A stretch of 64,000 bases of DNA from Lepraria neglecta (lineage: Eukaryota > Ascomycota > Lecanoromycetes > Lecanorales > Stereocaulaceae). Positions 42,465 to 51,380 of this stretch are shown here, one piece after another. Within the stretch, counting starts at the first letter, position 1. Every line of letters begins with the position of its first letter. The notes under the pieces are model-generated. The model searched no databases. It was not told the DNA's origin and saw only the letters and a program-made list of their open reading frames with translations. Location of the stretch: NCBI GenBank assembly GCA_033220425.1, contig CM065646.1:1743501-1807500 (forward strand). Direction: 5' to 3'. The translations under genes were made by a program, and so were the position numbers.

Positions 42465-44498
42465 CTAAAACCCGCCCCCGTACTCAGCTACCCTTTGTAG
42501 ATTGCGAGCATGTTGATATGTATCCCTCCACTGCTGCTTAAACTCTCTCAGATTATCTTTGAGGCCTCGTACTAAGCCGTCCGGCAGGTCTTTGTCAATA
42601 GCCTTCCTGTAGATATCAGATGACGTGTCAGCCATAGCTTTGAGGTCACTGATCTTCCACATCTGCCTCTCGACTATCGCCTGCGCCTGAGAGTATTGTA
42701 GCTTCCTCTCTACCTTGTCTGTAGAGTCTCTCTTCCACTGCCAGAAACCCTCTATTATATCATCTTCCTCGTTCCTCGGACCAATCGGACTGGAGCGTTG
42801 CGCCGCTTGAACAGGTGGACCGGGTGGATTGGATAGAGCTCGTGGAGCAGGTGTTGGAGACGGCGCTTGAGGAGGGAGGACGTATTGCTGCGTAGTATAG
42901 CCACCGTAGCTACTGTACGGTTGCTGCGTCGTCGGATACTGGCAGGCCGATTGGTAAGGGTACTGGGGGGGGCCCTGATACTGCTGATACTGCTGTTGCT
43001 GACGGTTTTCATTAACCATAGACCTCATAGACTTCATATTCTCGAACTCCATCTGCTGCTCGAGCATCTCCTTCATCTGATCCATAGCCGATTTTTTAGG
43101 CTTCTTTTGCGACTGCGTCTCCGACTCGTTTGTCTGACCGATAAGCGACTTATATACCGAAAGAGGTGGTTGTATCTCACTGGCCTGGCTATACTGGATC
43201 GCAGTCGCCCATCTCTCACGCAGAATAGCATTTACCCTGTGGTGTTCACCAGTATCATCAATCCAGCAGGTGCCTTTATGGCCGCAACTTGCTGCCTGAC
43301 ACTTCCATCTAGTGATCAACCGCTCACTGATATCACCAACGGCCTCGTTGCGATCACGAGCAACACTATGTTGCTCCTCGAGACGATCGGTTCTTGTGCG
43401 ACGATGAGACGGAGATTGAGTAGGGCCGTCAACGGCCTGTATACATCTTCTTAATCCAAGGCGGCAGATAATATCGATATTAGTATCGATAGGATAGCCG
43501 GTATGTCTTCTCCACTCAGCAGAAGTAATACTCTCGACCCGCGACTCCCATTCGTCTATACACAGGGCGTTGAGGGTGAAATATTGACGGGTTGATCGAT
43601 TCGCTGTAGATTTCACATACCCTTTGATCTCGACGATCTCACCGAGAGTATGCTGTTCTACGCTTTTATCAATCTCGACGATCTCACCGAGAGTATGCTG
43701 TTCTACGACTTTATCAATCTCGACGAGCAAGGCGTTGATATCGAAGCTACCTGATTTCCATAAGCCACCGATTTTATTACTCCATTTAGCTGAGGTATGG
43801 CTTCCGTTCTGGACCTTTAAACAGGCCCTAAGTGAGTACTCATGAGGGCCGTTTTCAATAGCCTCAGACCTCTTCATCTCTTGCAGTGTCCGTGGCGAAT
43901 ACGGTTCTCTGGTTAACGGTGTCTCGTCTAGCAGTTCTTCTGTTGTCATCCGCTCACGCCTCAGATCTAGTTGCTGTTCCTCCTCTGCACGGCGTTGTGC
44001 TTCTATGCGACGATCTAAGTCCTCCCTCTCGCGCTCCGAGGCCTCCACTTCAGCCTCAAGAGCTGTATCGCGAGCCTGCTGCTCTCGCCGACGGCGTAGC
44101 GAATCCCTGACTTCCTCCCTCTCACGGAGCGCAGCTAGTTGAGCAGCGTCCCTACGTTGTCGGGCCTCCTCCCTCTCCTGTTCCCTCTGGCGACGGCGCT
44201 CCTCATCCTCAGTCCGCTTGCGCTCACGAGCCTCCTCCCTTTCACGCTCCTTTTGAGCCCTTTTAGCAGCATCTTCTTGTGCCTTCTGTCGCTTCAGGTG
44301 GGCAAGCCACTCCAGGCGCTGCTGCTTCTCCTCCGCCTTCCGCTTCTCCTGCTCCGCCCTCCCAGCTACTGCGGCGGCGGTCTGTTCATCAGAGAAAGAG
44401 ACGCCGCGTCGACTACGAGCGCGGCGTTGAGGAGCAGAAGCCTCAGCTGGGTGGCTGTCGCAAGCCGACGAGCGAGAATTTTGGGTGTTTCGTGGCAT
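42465..44498 (-). CDS. Transposon accessory protein: coiled coil plus Cys/His motif, unknown function
   Basis: A 677-aa intact ORF inside the transposon, convergent with the transposase, starting 59 bp inside the right TIR. Order: a basic Ser/Arg leader; an Arg/Glu-rich coiled coil at about residues 45-195; a possible folded domain (YSLRACLKVQNGSHTSAKWS to REYFTL-like strands) holding a 15-aa tandem duplication (VEIDK-VEQHTLGEI); a Cys/His block RWKCQAASCGHKGTCW-x5-GEHHRVN that may bind zinc; a Gln/Pro/Tyr-rich tract with QQQQYQQYQ; and a helical C-terminus. I recall similar C-x4-C-x-H-x3-C blocks in lineage-expanded fungal proteins tied to repeats, but cannot name the family. A role in transposition or silencing is speculation. 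Confidence 0.85.
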   Translation of the reverse strand: MPRNTQNSRSSACDSHPAEASAPQRRARSRRGVSFSDEQTAAAVAGRAEQEKRKAEEKQQRLEWLAHLKRQKAQEDAAKRAQKEREREEARERKRTEDEERRRQREQEREEARQRRDAAQLAALREREEVRDSLRRRREQQARDTALEAEVEASEREREDLDRRIEAQRRAEEEQQLDLRRERMTTEELLDETPLTREPYSPRTLQEMKRSEAIENGPHEYSLRACLKVQNGSHTSAKWSNKIGGLWKSGSFDINALLVEIDKVVEQHTLGEIVEIDKSVEQHTLGEIVEIKGYVKSTANRSTRQYFTLNALCIDEWESRVESITSAEWRRHTGYPIDTNIDIICRLGLRRCIQAVDGPTQSPSHRRTRTDRLEEQHSVARDRNEAVGDISERLITRWKCQAASCGHKGTCWIDDTGEHHRVNAILRERWATAIQYSQASEIQPPLSVYKSLIGQTNESETQSQKKPKKSAMDQMKEMLEQQMEFENMKSMRSMVNENRQQQQYQQYQGPPQYPYQSACQYPTTQQPYSSYGGYTTQQYVLPPQAPSPTPAPRALSNPPGPPVQAAQRSSPIGPRNEEDDIIEGFWQWKRDSTDKVERKLQYSQAQAIVERQMWKISDLKAMADTSSDIYRKAIDKDLPDGLVRGLKDNLREFKQQWRDTYQHARNLQRVAEYGGGF
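43627..43716. repeat. In-frame 45-bp tandem duplication within the accessory ORF
   Basis: Two copies of a 45-bp unit (ATCTCGACGATCTCACCGAG...), plus the first bases of a third at 43717. They encode VEIDKSVEQHTLGEI twice, with one Ser/Val difference. Near-identity suggests recent slippage. Confidence 0.9.
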
Positions 44499-44556
44499 CG
44501 TAACACCGTCGTATTCGTATTGGGTCTATACAAGAGCCTCAATGATATTTGCAATG

Positions 44557-44684
44557 GTGGTTGTGGTTGTTATAGACGTTTACAACAATGAAGGGAAATT
44601 TTTGGTGAGATTTTCTAATAAATTTACCCAAGCGCGTTGCAGAGTCCCACTGCCAAGCAATCCCGATTTACTATCACACGCTAA
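44557..44684 (-). repeat. Right terminal inverted repeat (128 bp)
   Basis: Reverse complement of the left repeat with two mismatched bases. The outer end is CACACGCTAA, followed by the TA duplication at 44685-44686. Confidence 0.95.
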
Positions 44685-44892
44685 TAAGCGAGGCTGTGCC
44701 TGCTCCAAGCGACCTAGAAGGCGTCCTTTCCCAGTTCGCCCACTGCTATGAGTCAACAACACTAGCTCGCGCTCAACGCATTCATAGACCACTCGAAGCT
44801 CCCATTTCAATGTTTAATAACCATCTACCGCTTCGTCTCATTCCAAAGCAAGACATTTTCTACCTTATCTGTTCAACGATATTCCTAGTATC

Positions 44893-45592
44893 ATGGCTTC
44901 CAAAGCCACAAAATCCACAAACCCAGAGACACAGGTTCCCTATAGACAGATACGTGCTCTATATGATGAGGAGACTATTACCGTCTACCAGGCGTATTCA
45001 GCTGAGATTGCTGAACCGGCTGTGAAGGAGCAGAGATTGACTGCGAGTCCGAAGTTCTCGGGGACGAGGATGACGTGGATTAAGCCGAGTTGGTGCTGGA
45101 TGATGTTTGTCTTCCTCTAGTTCTACGCGGGGTGGATAGATAATTGAGCGTCGTTTTTACAGGTACCGCTCGGGTTACTCATACAAGGACCCTCGCCAAG
45201 AATGTATCCTGGCCCTGAGAATGAAGCATTCCCATTTCCAACAGCTATTATCCCAGGCAGTAGTTACGGACGATCTCATCGGCAGTATGAGCGCTGAACA
45301 GAAGGTGAAGGGTGTAAGGATACAATGGGATCCCGAACGCTCGCCGAGGATTGGGCGTTTGGAATATCGTAGCATTCAGATTGGGATCAGTGGGAAGGTT
45401 AGTAAAATGTGGGCGGAGGAGTGGGTTGTGGCAATTGAGGATATGACGGAGAAGGCGAGGGAGATGAAGGAGGTGCTTGATGGGGAGAAGGAGATTGGGG
45501 TGGAGGAGTTGGTAGCGAGGGGAGTGATGCCTGACGAGCGTGTGTATGAAGTTCCAGACGAGCTGAGGAGTGTGCTGCAGATGGGAGAGTAG
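44893..45592 (+). CDS. DUF4291 family protein
   Basis: A 213-aa protein in two exons (44893-45104 and 45163-45592). The 58-nt intron has a GTTTGT donor and a TTACAG acceptor, joining WCWM-M-YRSGYSYKD in phase. Family blocks: VPYRQIRALYDEETITVYQA, FSGTRMTWIKPSWCWMMYRS, QECILALRMKHSHFQQLL, IQWDPERSP. DUF4291 is a widespread family of unknown biochemical role in bacteria and fungi. The ATG sits 208 bp from the right end of the transposon, so its promoter is partly displaced or supplied by the element. Frame integrity suggests the gene is still usable. Confidence 0.9.
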
Positions 45593-45815
45593 AGGAGCTA
45601 GTGGTTTGCTGGGGATGGAATGTTTATTGCTTTGATGTTGATATAGCAGAAACGTGCTTCAAAAAGAAGTTTGGTAGGAAAGACGAGGTCGGAGTAAGGA
45701 GCAGAATAAGCATGATTAATGCAAGATACTCGTACACTAAAAGTAAGCTACTCCTAAAAGTTGACAATGCGAAAGCCACCTACACCTAACTCCTTTCGAT
45801 TCCTACCGGACACCC
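45593..45815. other. Short convergent spacer
   Basis: 223 bp between the 3' ends of the DUF4291 and TspO genes. Nothing seen. Confidence 0.5.
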
Positions 45816-46608
45816 TTATTTCTCATTCACGTATTTGGTGTCAACTCCCGAACCCCTATCTGGTGGAGGGATGCTGGTTTTCTTGTCCGCGAAGCTCCAG
45901 TTATTGAGGTAGCCTGTGCCCGCCTGCAAACCATAAAGTCAGCCATGATCCCATCGTTCTCCATTTCGTCAAGCCCAAGGACTTACACTCAGGTAAGTAG
46001 CAAAGCTCAGCCAGCCCAAGTAGGGCGCAATACCCCACGCAGCAACGGTATCAACCTGAGACCAGATATAGGTCAGATAGGCCACCGTGCCAGTCAGGAC
46101 TGTAATGTCAGCAGTAGCTTCGATGGGACGTGTCAAGCCGAAAAAGAGGGGCATCCAGATTAGGTTGAGGCCGAGCTGGATGGTGAAGAGGGTTGCGCCT
46201 TGCTGTTGTTTTGTCATTGAGTTAGCATACTTGGTTTTGACGTTCAGTACGGGTAAGGTTCTACCTTGGTCAGCTCCACAGTCCGGGGGTTGAGCGAAGA
46301 CATCCCAGTGGTCCACGCTCTGTAGGCGGAATATCCCATGAGCCCATACAGAGCTGTCCACGCGGGACCGAAGACCTGCGGAGGAGGACGGTATGGTGGC
46401 TGTTGCAGAGCCAAGTAGGTGTTTTGGGTTTCCCTTGCTGTGGAAAGTGGATCTGCATTAGCAAACGTGATTGCCGAATTGGAGAAGTGTACATACGACG
46501 GGTGAAGAAGCCTACGCTGGTACCCAGGGCGATGGGTAGGAGGATGGATGAAGCTGGCGAGGCGAAGACCTGCCCAGGGAGTGTGAGGGATGGGATGTGG
46601 GTCGTCAT
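45816..46608 (-). CDS. TspO/MBR (translocator protein) family membrane protein
   Basis: A 202-aa five-helix membrane protein related to the mitochondrial 18-kDa translocator protein and bacterial TspO, which bind tetrapyrroles and sterols. Exons 46497-46608, 46265-46437, 45987-46202 and 45816-45923 join in phase. Signatures: helix 1 ASSILLPIALGTSVGFF; PPYRPPPQVFGPAWTALYGL, the family's most conserved motif; LMGYSAYRAW; IQLGLNLIWMPLFFG (the W-x-P of helix 3); and YLGWLSFATYLSAGTGYLN at the end. The C-terminal tail is charged. An outer mitochondrial or ER location is expected from the family. Confidence 0.93.
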
Positions 46609-47528
46609 GACTTTAGACTGGACAAATATAACTGTGATATTTAGTCAGCCATCGTACGGTTCTCTGCCTCGCCGTCTTCACTCGCTGTCTTCACTGTCTC
46701 GTGCTGTTGATGGAGTGGTTTGGCGTATTCACGTACTTTTAGCGCGTTTGATTGGGCTTTCCGCTCTTCTTAAGCATACAAAGTCTCCTAGCAGCTTCAA
46801 CTCAGCACCAAGGATTTCACTTGACAATTGCAAAGACAACTCTGCCGGATTTCTTACTCTGAGGAGGCTTGAGAGGGAGTAGCGTGACCTGAAGTAAGCT
46901 CGTAAGTAAAATCCGAGATCTCCCCGCCCTGATATTCCCACCCACATTTGACAGCTTCCGTCCTAGCACCAATCTACCCGCTTTGTTGCCAAGAAAATAT
47001 ACAGCTCCAGCCCGCTTCCTCCTCCTCTTTCAACAACATCACCCACCTGCTCGCCCAGGTGCTATCATTAAGCATATCAAACGTGAGTTGCCTGTCACGT
47101 CTACAGAAAGCCATACACGGTTATGTTATTTCCCCGTCAGCAGCACTTATTTCTCCGCTTCCTTGTCGCTCAGAGATAGACCCCGTCTTCTGCCCTCTTC
47201 TGCCCTCTTCTTCACACACCTCCAAGCACAGTATCCTTCTTCATGCGGCTCATCGCTGCTAATCTTCTCTAATATTCACTCCGGATGCTTCACTTTCTAG
47301 ATTGTTTCTTCTCTATTCCTTGATTTCAGTCTAACACAAGACAATGTCGACAAACAGCTTCGTTCTCCACTCCTCATACCTCTACCCACCAGCAATCACC
47401 TGAGATGCAGTGAAGCTCTCCGCCGTTGACTACGGGCAAACCAAATCCTTCTCCATTCCGTCTCTACTTACACATGACCATTTCAGCAAATCAATCAATA
47501 CATTGAATCACCACCACACTTCTCCATC
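46609..47528. promoter_or_regulatory. Divergent promoter region
   Basis: 920 bp between TspO (-) and ARS2 (+), holding both promoters. Several short ORFs on the plus strand (46948-47300 and an ATG at 47344) could act as uORFs of ARS2. The 47300s carry CT-rich tracts typical of fungal core promoters. Confidence 0.5.
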
Positions 47529-50493
47529 ATGGATGGTTCTTTTGAGACCTACGGATCGCCTCCAGTCAAGACAGAGCAGAGGTGGGGGCGTGAGGATATA
47601 ATGGATCGACAACCATCAGGCAATGACCCTTATCGGGGCCGGCGATCTCCCGGTAAGATTTCAGATGCGGAGTGATTGGAATCGTTGCAGTCATTTCACA
47701 GTGCTTTACGCGAACCTGCGTCCCCTCCTTTCTACACCTATTCGCATGGGTCTGTTCCAGGAGAAGTCGTTTTGCTTTGCAATAGTCTCTCGTCTACTCT
47801 TTCCGTGAAGCTCTCCAAAACTTATAATATGACAGAAACTTATCAATCTTCTAATGCAGTTATGCAAGATCGACGAGGAGGCTACCGCGGAGGCCGAGCC
47901 CGTTCACGCTCACCAATGCATATTGATCGTTATCAACCTGGTGCGCGGCTCCCACGAGATGACTTTTATGACCAATCCCGCGATCATGCTTCACGCAACC
48001 GAGATGATCGTCGTCGAGGGCCATCTCCGGCACCACTGATCGATCGTTACGTCCCCGGCCAAACTCCACAACCCGCCATCATTGTCAACCCATTGCCCAA
48101 TCCGCTTTCTCTAGAATTCCAGGTCGGCTTCAACTGGTTTGCTGAATGGTGGCGCACGGAACAAACGATCAAAGAGGACAAGGAGCGTGCCAAGACGGGC
48201 CGAAGGCCGTCGGAGAGAGGTATCAAGGGCGAGCGCGAATCTCGAGAAGACCGTGAAAAGGAGCGAGCACAGATCCAAGTTTCCTACGATGCCTATAAAG
48301 AGGAGTTGCAAGTCAAAATGGCTAGAACCTTTGTCCAACAACACAAACCCGAGGAGTGGTTCAAAGAGCGATATCTGCCAGAGATTCGCGACCCTTTCAA
48401 GCAACGACTGACGGAATTTCGACGCGGTGCGCTTAGTCAATGGGGAAATGATATTGAAGTGGGAGCCTTTGATGAATTTACGCTTGAAGGAATCTACAAG
48501 GCTGAGAGCGATGGACTGGGTGGAGTAGTTGAGAAGGAAGAGGGTGAGACTATTGCCGCTGCCGAAGTCCTTGGTGTTGGTGACCTGGTGCCCAGTCGGG
48601 GGGGTGACATTCGGGACGAATCAGCTTTGCAGCCAGCCCTCCTGATCAAGACTCTCGCGCCCATGGTTAGCCGCGGCAAGATTGAAGAATTCTGCAAAGA
48701 GCACCTCGGAGAGGAGGAAGGAGGGTTCAAGTGGCTAAGCTTGAGCGATCCTAACCCTTTGAAGAAGTGTCACCGCATTGGGTGGATAATGCTGCACCAA
48801 GGTCCTGAAGAACCCGCTACACAGCCTGAGCGAGGTGACGGTAGGGACGAAGACAAGGAAGACGGGGAGGATAGCATGGCGGTGGAGTCAAGGTCGATGC
48901 CCACAACTGCCGAGAAGGCGCTCGAAGCCATCAATGGAAAGACAATCCACGACGAACCCCGGGGCGACTTTACATGCCATGTCGGTGTACATGTCCCACC
49001 AAAGGAGCCGCGAAAGAAAGCTTTGTGGGACCTCTTCGCTGCGCCCGAGCGTATTGAGCGTGACCTTGAACTTGCAAAGCGTCTAGTATCTAGATTCGAT
49101 CAAGAATTCGGCTCGGATGCAGATGGTGTGACCAAAGTTGAGCAACGTGTGGAGTATCTTCGAAGCATGGGCTTGCTGCAGTCTTCGGTTGCTGCCCCAG
49201 TCAAGAAAGAGAAGAAAAGCCAGCAGATACTTGGCGTGGAAGATGATGAGATGGAGGACGGCGAAGAAGGCGAAGAGGAAGAAGAAGGATTTATTGATGA
49301 AGAAAATGATAGCGAGGAGCTACTGATCAAAAAGAAGACACTCGATTTGTTGGTCGAATATCTTCGTCGGGTGTTCAACTTCTGCTTTTTCTGCGTCTTC
49401 GAGGCTGACTCCGTTCATGAGCTTATACGCAAGTGCCCTGGAGGCCATCTACGTCGCCCAAGAGCCAGCTTGAGCACTTCGGCCAAGAATGCTGCGAAGG
49501 CTAGCGCACTTGGGCAGCCTTTCCCACTAAAGCGAGAAAAAACAGAGGATGGCACCGAGAACGGGTCACCTGTCCAGGAAAAGTACAACAAGAACTTTAA
49601 GAGCGACCAACAGCTCCTACGCGCTTTCAACTGGGTAAAGACGTTTGAGGAGAAGATATTGCAAATTTTAGAGCCCGAGAATGTCGATGTCAGAAAGTTG
49701 GGCGGCAAGCCTCTCGAGGAGGGTCTCGATGAGGAGCTCAAAAAATTCGTCAAGCAAGAGGATGAGTCGAAATTCAGATGCAAAGTGCCCGATTGCACTA
49801 AGCTCTTCAAAGGTGACGTCTTCTGGCGCAAGCACGTTGAGAAGCGTCATGACGAGTGGTTCAACAATATCAAGACTGATGTAAGTGGTAGACGTCTTAT
49901 TGGTTCATGTTCCTATGCTAACGTGGTTTCAGCTTACCCTCGTCAATACATACGTCCTCGATCCTTCCCATATCGCTCCATCCCGCTCCGACGCGAACAG
50001 CAACGGCCATTTCCCAATGAACAATCATAACATCACCGCCGGCACCCCTCGCGGTTTCAGTCTCCAAAACAACCCAATGATGAATGGCTTCAATCCCGGC
50101 TTCCCTAATCAGTCCACTTTCCCCATTTTCCCTCAGTTCGGAAACCATACCGTCCAAGCACCAAATGGCTGGGCTATGAACGGCATGGCCTCAAACGGCG
50201 ACGAGATGCATCAAACCGGTCCGATGCGTCGTCGTGGTGGTGGTTTTAACACACGACAAGGGCCATATGATCGTCGACAACAGCCGCGTTTCAATAACGA
50301 TGGGAGACTAACGCCTATGAGCAACGGCAATCCAATGAATCGTCGAGGCGGATTCGCTGGCGGAGCTGGCAAGTGGGGTGATGGCGGAGCTCAGACCGTT
50401 GGGCCAAGAGAAGCCGTACAGGGGAGGACGATTAAGAAGTATGACGATTTGGATGCAGTGGAAGGCGGTGCTGGGGGCGAACTTAATTATTAA
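47529..50493 (+). CDS. ARS2: ARS2/SERRATE-type RNA effector protein
   Basis: Nuclear cap-binding-complex partner that directs RNA processing and decay (fission yeast Pir2). Exons 47529-47652, 47860-49880 and 49933-50493 give 901 aa; exon 1 (MDGSFETYGSPPVKTEQRW) joins after a 207-nt intron. An Arg/Ser/Gly-rich N-terminus precedes the SERRATE/Ars2 N-terminal block (VGFNWFAEWWRTEQ). Next come YDAYKEELQVKMARTFVQQH, EEWFKERYLPE, a central block (IGWIMLHQG), HELIRKCPGGHLRRP, and a C2H2 finger (CKVPDCTKLFKGDVFWRKHVEKRH, shown in part). The last exon is Asn/Gly/Met/Arg-rich with RGG-like motifs (RRRGGGF, NRRGGFAGG). An acidic run sits at about residues 515-540. Essential in most fungi. Confidence 0.93.
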
Positions 50494-51380
50494 GCAGCGG
50501 GTGTGGTTCTTGCATCTCTTTCGGCTCTTCTAAAAGCTTGCGACTACCATGCTGGCATTACTAGTTGAGTCAGCTGGAGCATTTTTCGCTCTCTTGATCA
50601 TGAGCTTGGGGCTGCTAAATACATCTTTTAGATGGAGGGCTAGCAGCAACCGCCAGCGATGGCTTGGCTTGGTCTTTTGCATCTGTGACTCTTGTTCTTT
50701 ATTCCAGCTAGATGAAATATTCATAGAGCTTTCCTTGGCTGTAAGCTGACGAGGGATATCAAAGAATTATAGCATGCTCTTTGTATAATTTTGAGCACAT
50801 TTACTTGATTGTGATTATGATTGTGATTTGTGATGCCTTCATATCCTGCCACTGCATTATTTACTCTCAACCCATGCACAATATATTCCAAAGCTATTAG
50901 CGTGGTTATAGCATCTAGCACAACCACACACTCTCATCTTCAAACGAATGGACGTCCCTCAGGCTTGTGGAACAATTCGTTCAATATCGCTAGCTAGCTA
51001 ATCATTTCATCTAAAGGTCCAAAAGGGGTAAAAGAACATAATGTTGGGGTATCATCGCAACTCCAAATCCTCTATCAGAAAAAAAAATTTATATACGTTG
51101 ATCTTTTGAGGTGCATTGGCCCCAGAATTCCCTCGGTGTCTTCCTCTCGCCCTGTCCTGTTCTGCTCCTCGACTTCTCTTCCATGTCACTCGCGTATATC
51201 AACGCTCTTGGATGTCGAGGTCTCCGGCGCCACCTGCTCTGGTACCCTTAGGGGAGCAGCTCGCTTCTTCTACAGCTCAAGATTGGGCAGTGATCCAGCA
51301 CGGGCAAGACTAAACACGAGCCCTCTGCGACTGCCTCGTCCTTGATTTTCTTCCATACTCTAGGTGACATCATTCTCTTC
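50494..51380. other. Convergent intergenic region
   Basis: 887 bp between the 3' ends of ARS2 and the kinesin. It has an A run near 51080 and ATGATTGTGATTGTGAT microrepeats near 50815. No gene supported. Confidence 0.5.

Larger units (their letters stand above)
41119..44684. mobile_element. Two-gene Tc1/mariner-type DNA transposon, complete
   Basis: A 3566-bp element bounded by 128-bp terminal inverted repeats (41119-41246 and 44557-44684) that differ at only two adjacent positions. It is flanked by TA on both sides (41117-41118 and 44685-44686), the classic Tc1/mariner target-site duplication. Element ends are TTAGCGTGTG...CACACGCTAA. Inside, a DD34E transposase (+, 41368-42390) and a 677-aa accessory ORF (-, 42465-44498) are both uninterrupted and face each other, with stops 74 bp apart. 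Each starts close to a TIR, so the TIRs may serve as promoters (inference). Intact ORFs and near-identical TIRs indicate recent activity. The long TIR and second gene are unusual for the superfamily. Confidence 0.95.

Noticed and set aside
42867-43454. 195-codon ORF opposite the transposon accessory gene, plus 44139-44591
   Set aside because: Leu/Arg-rich mirror frames of the Glu/Arg coiled-coil coding strand; codon content is a by-product of the real gene.
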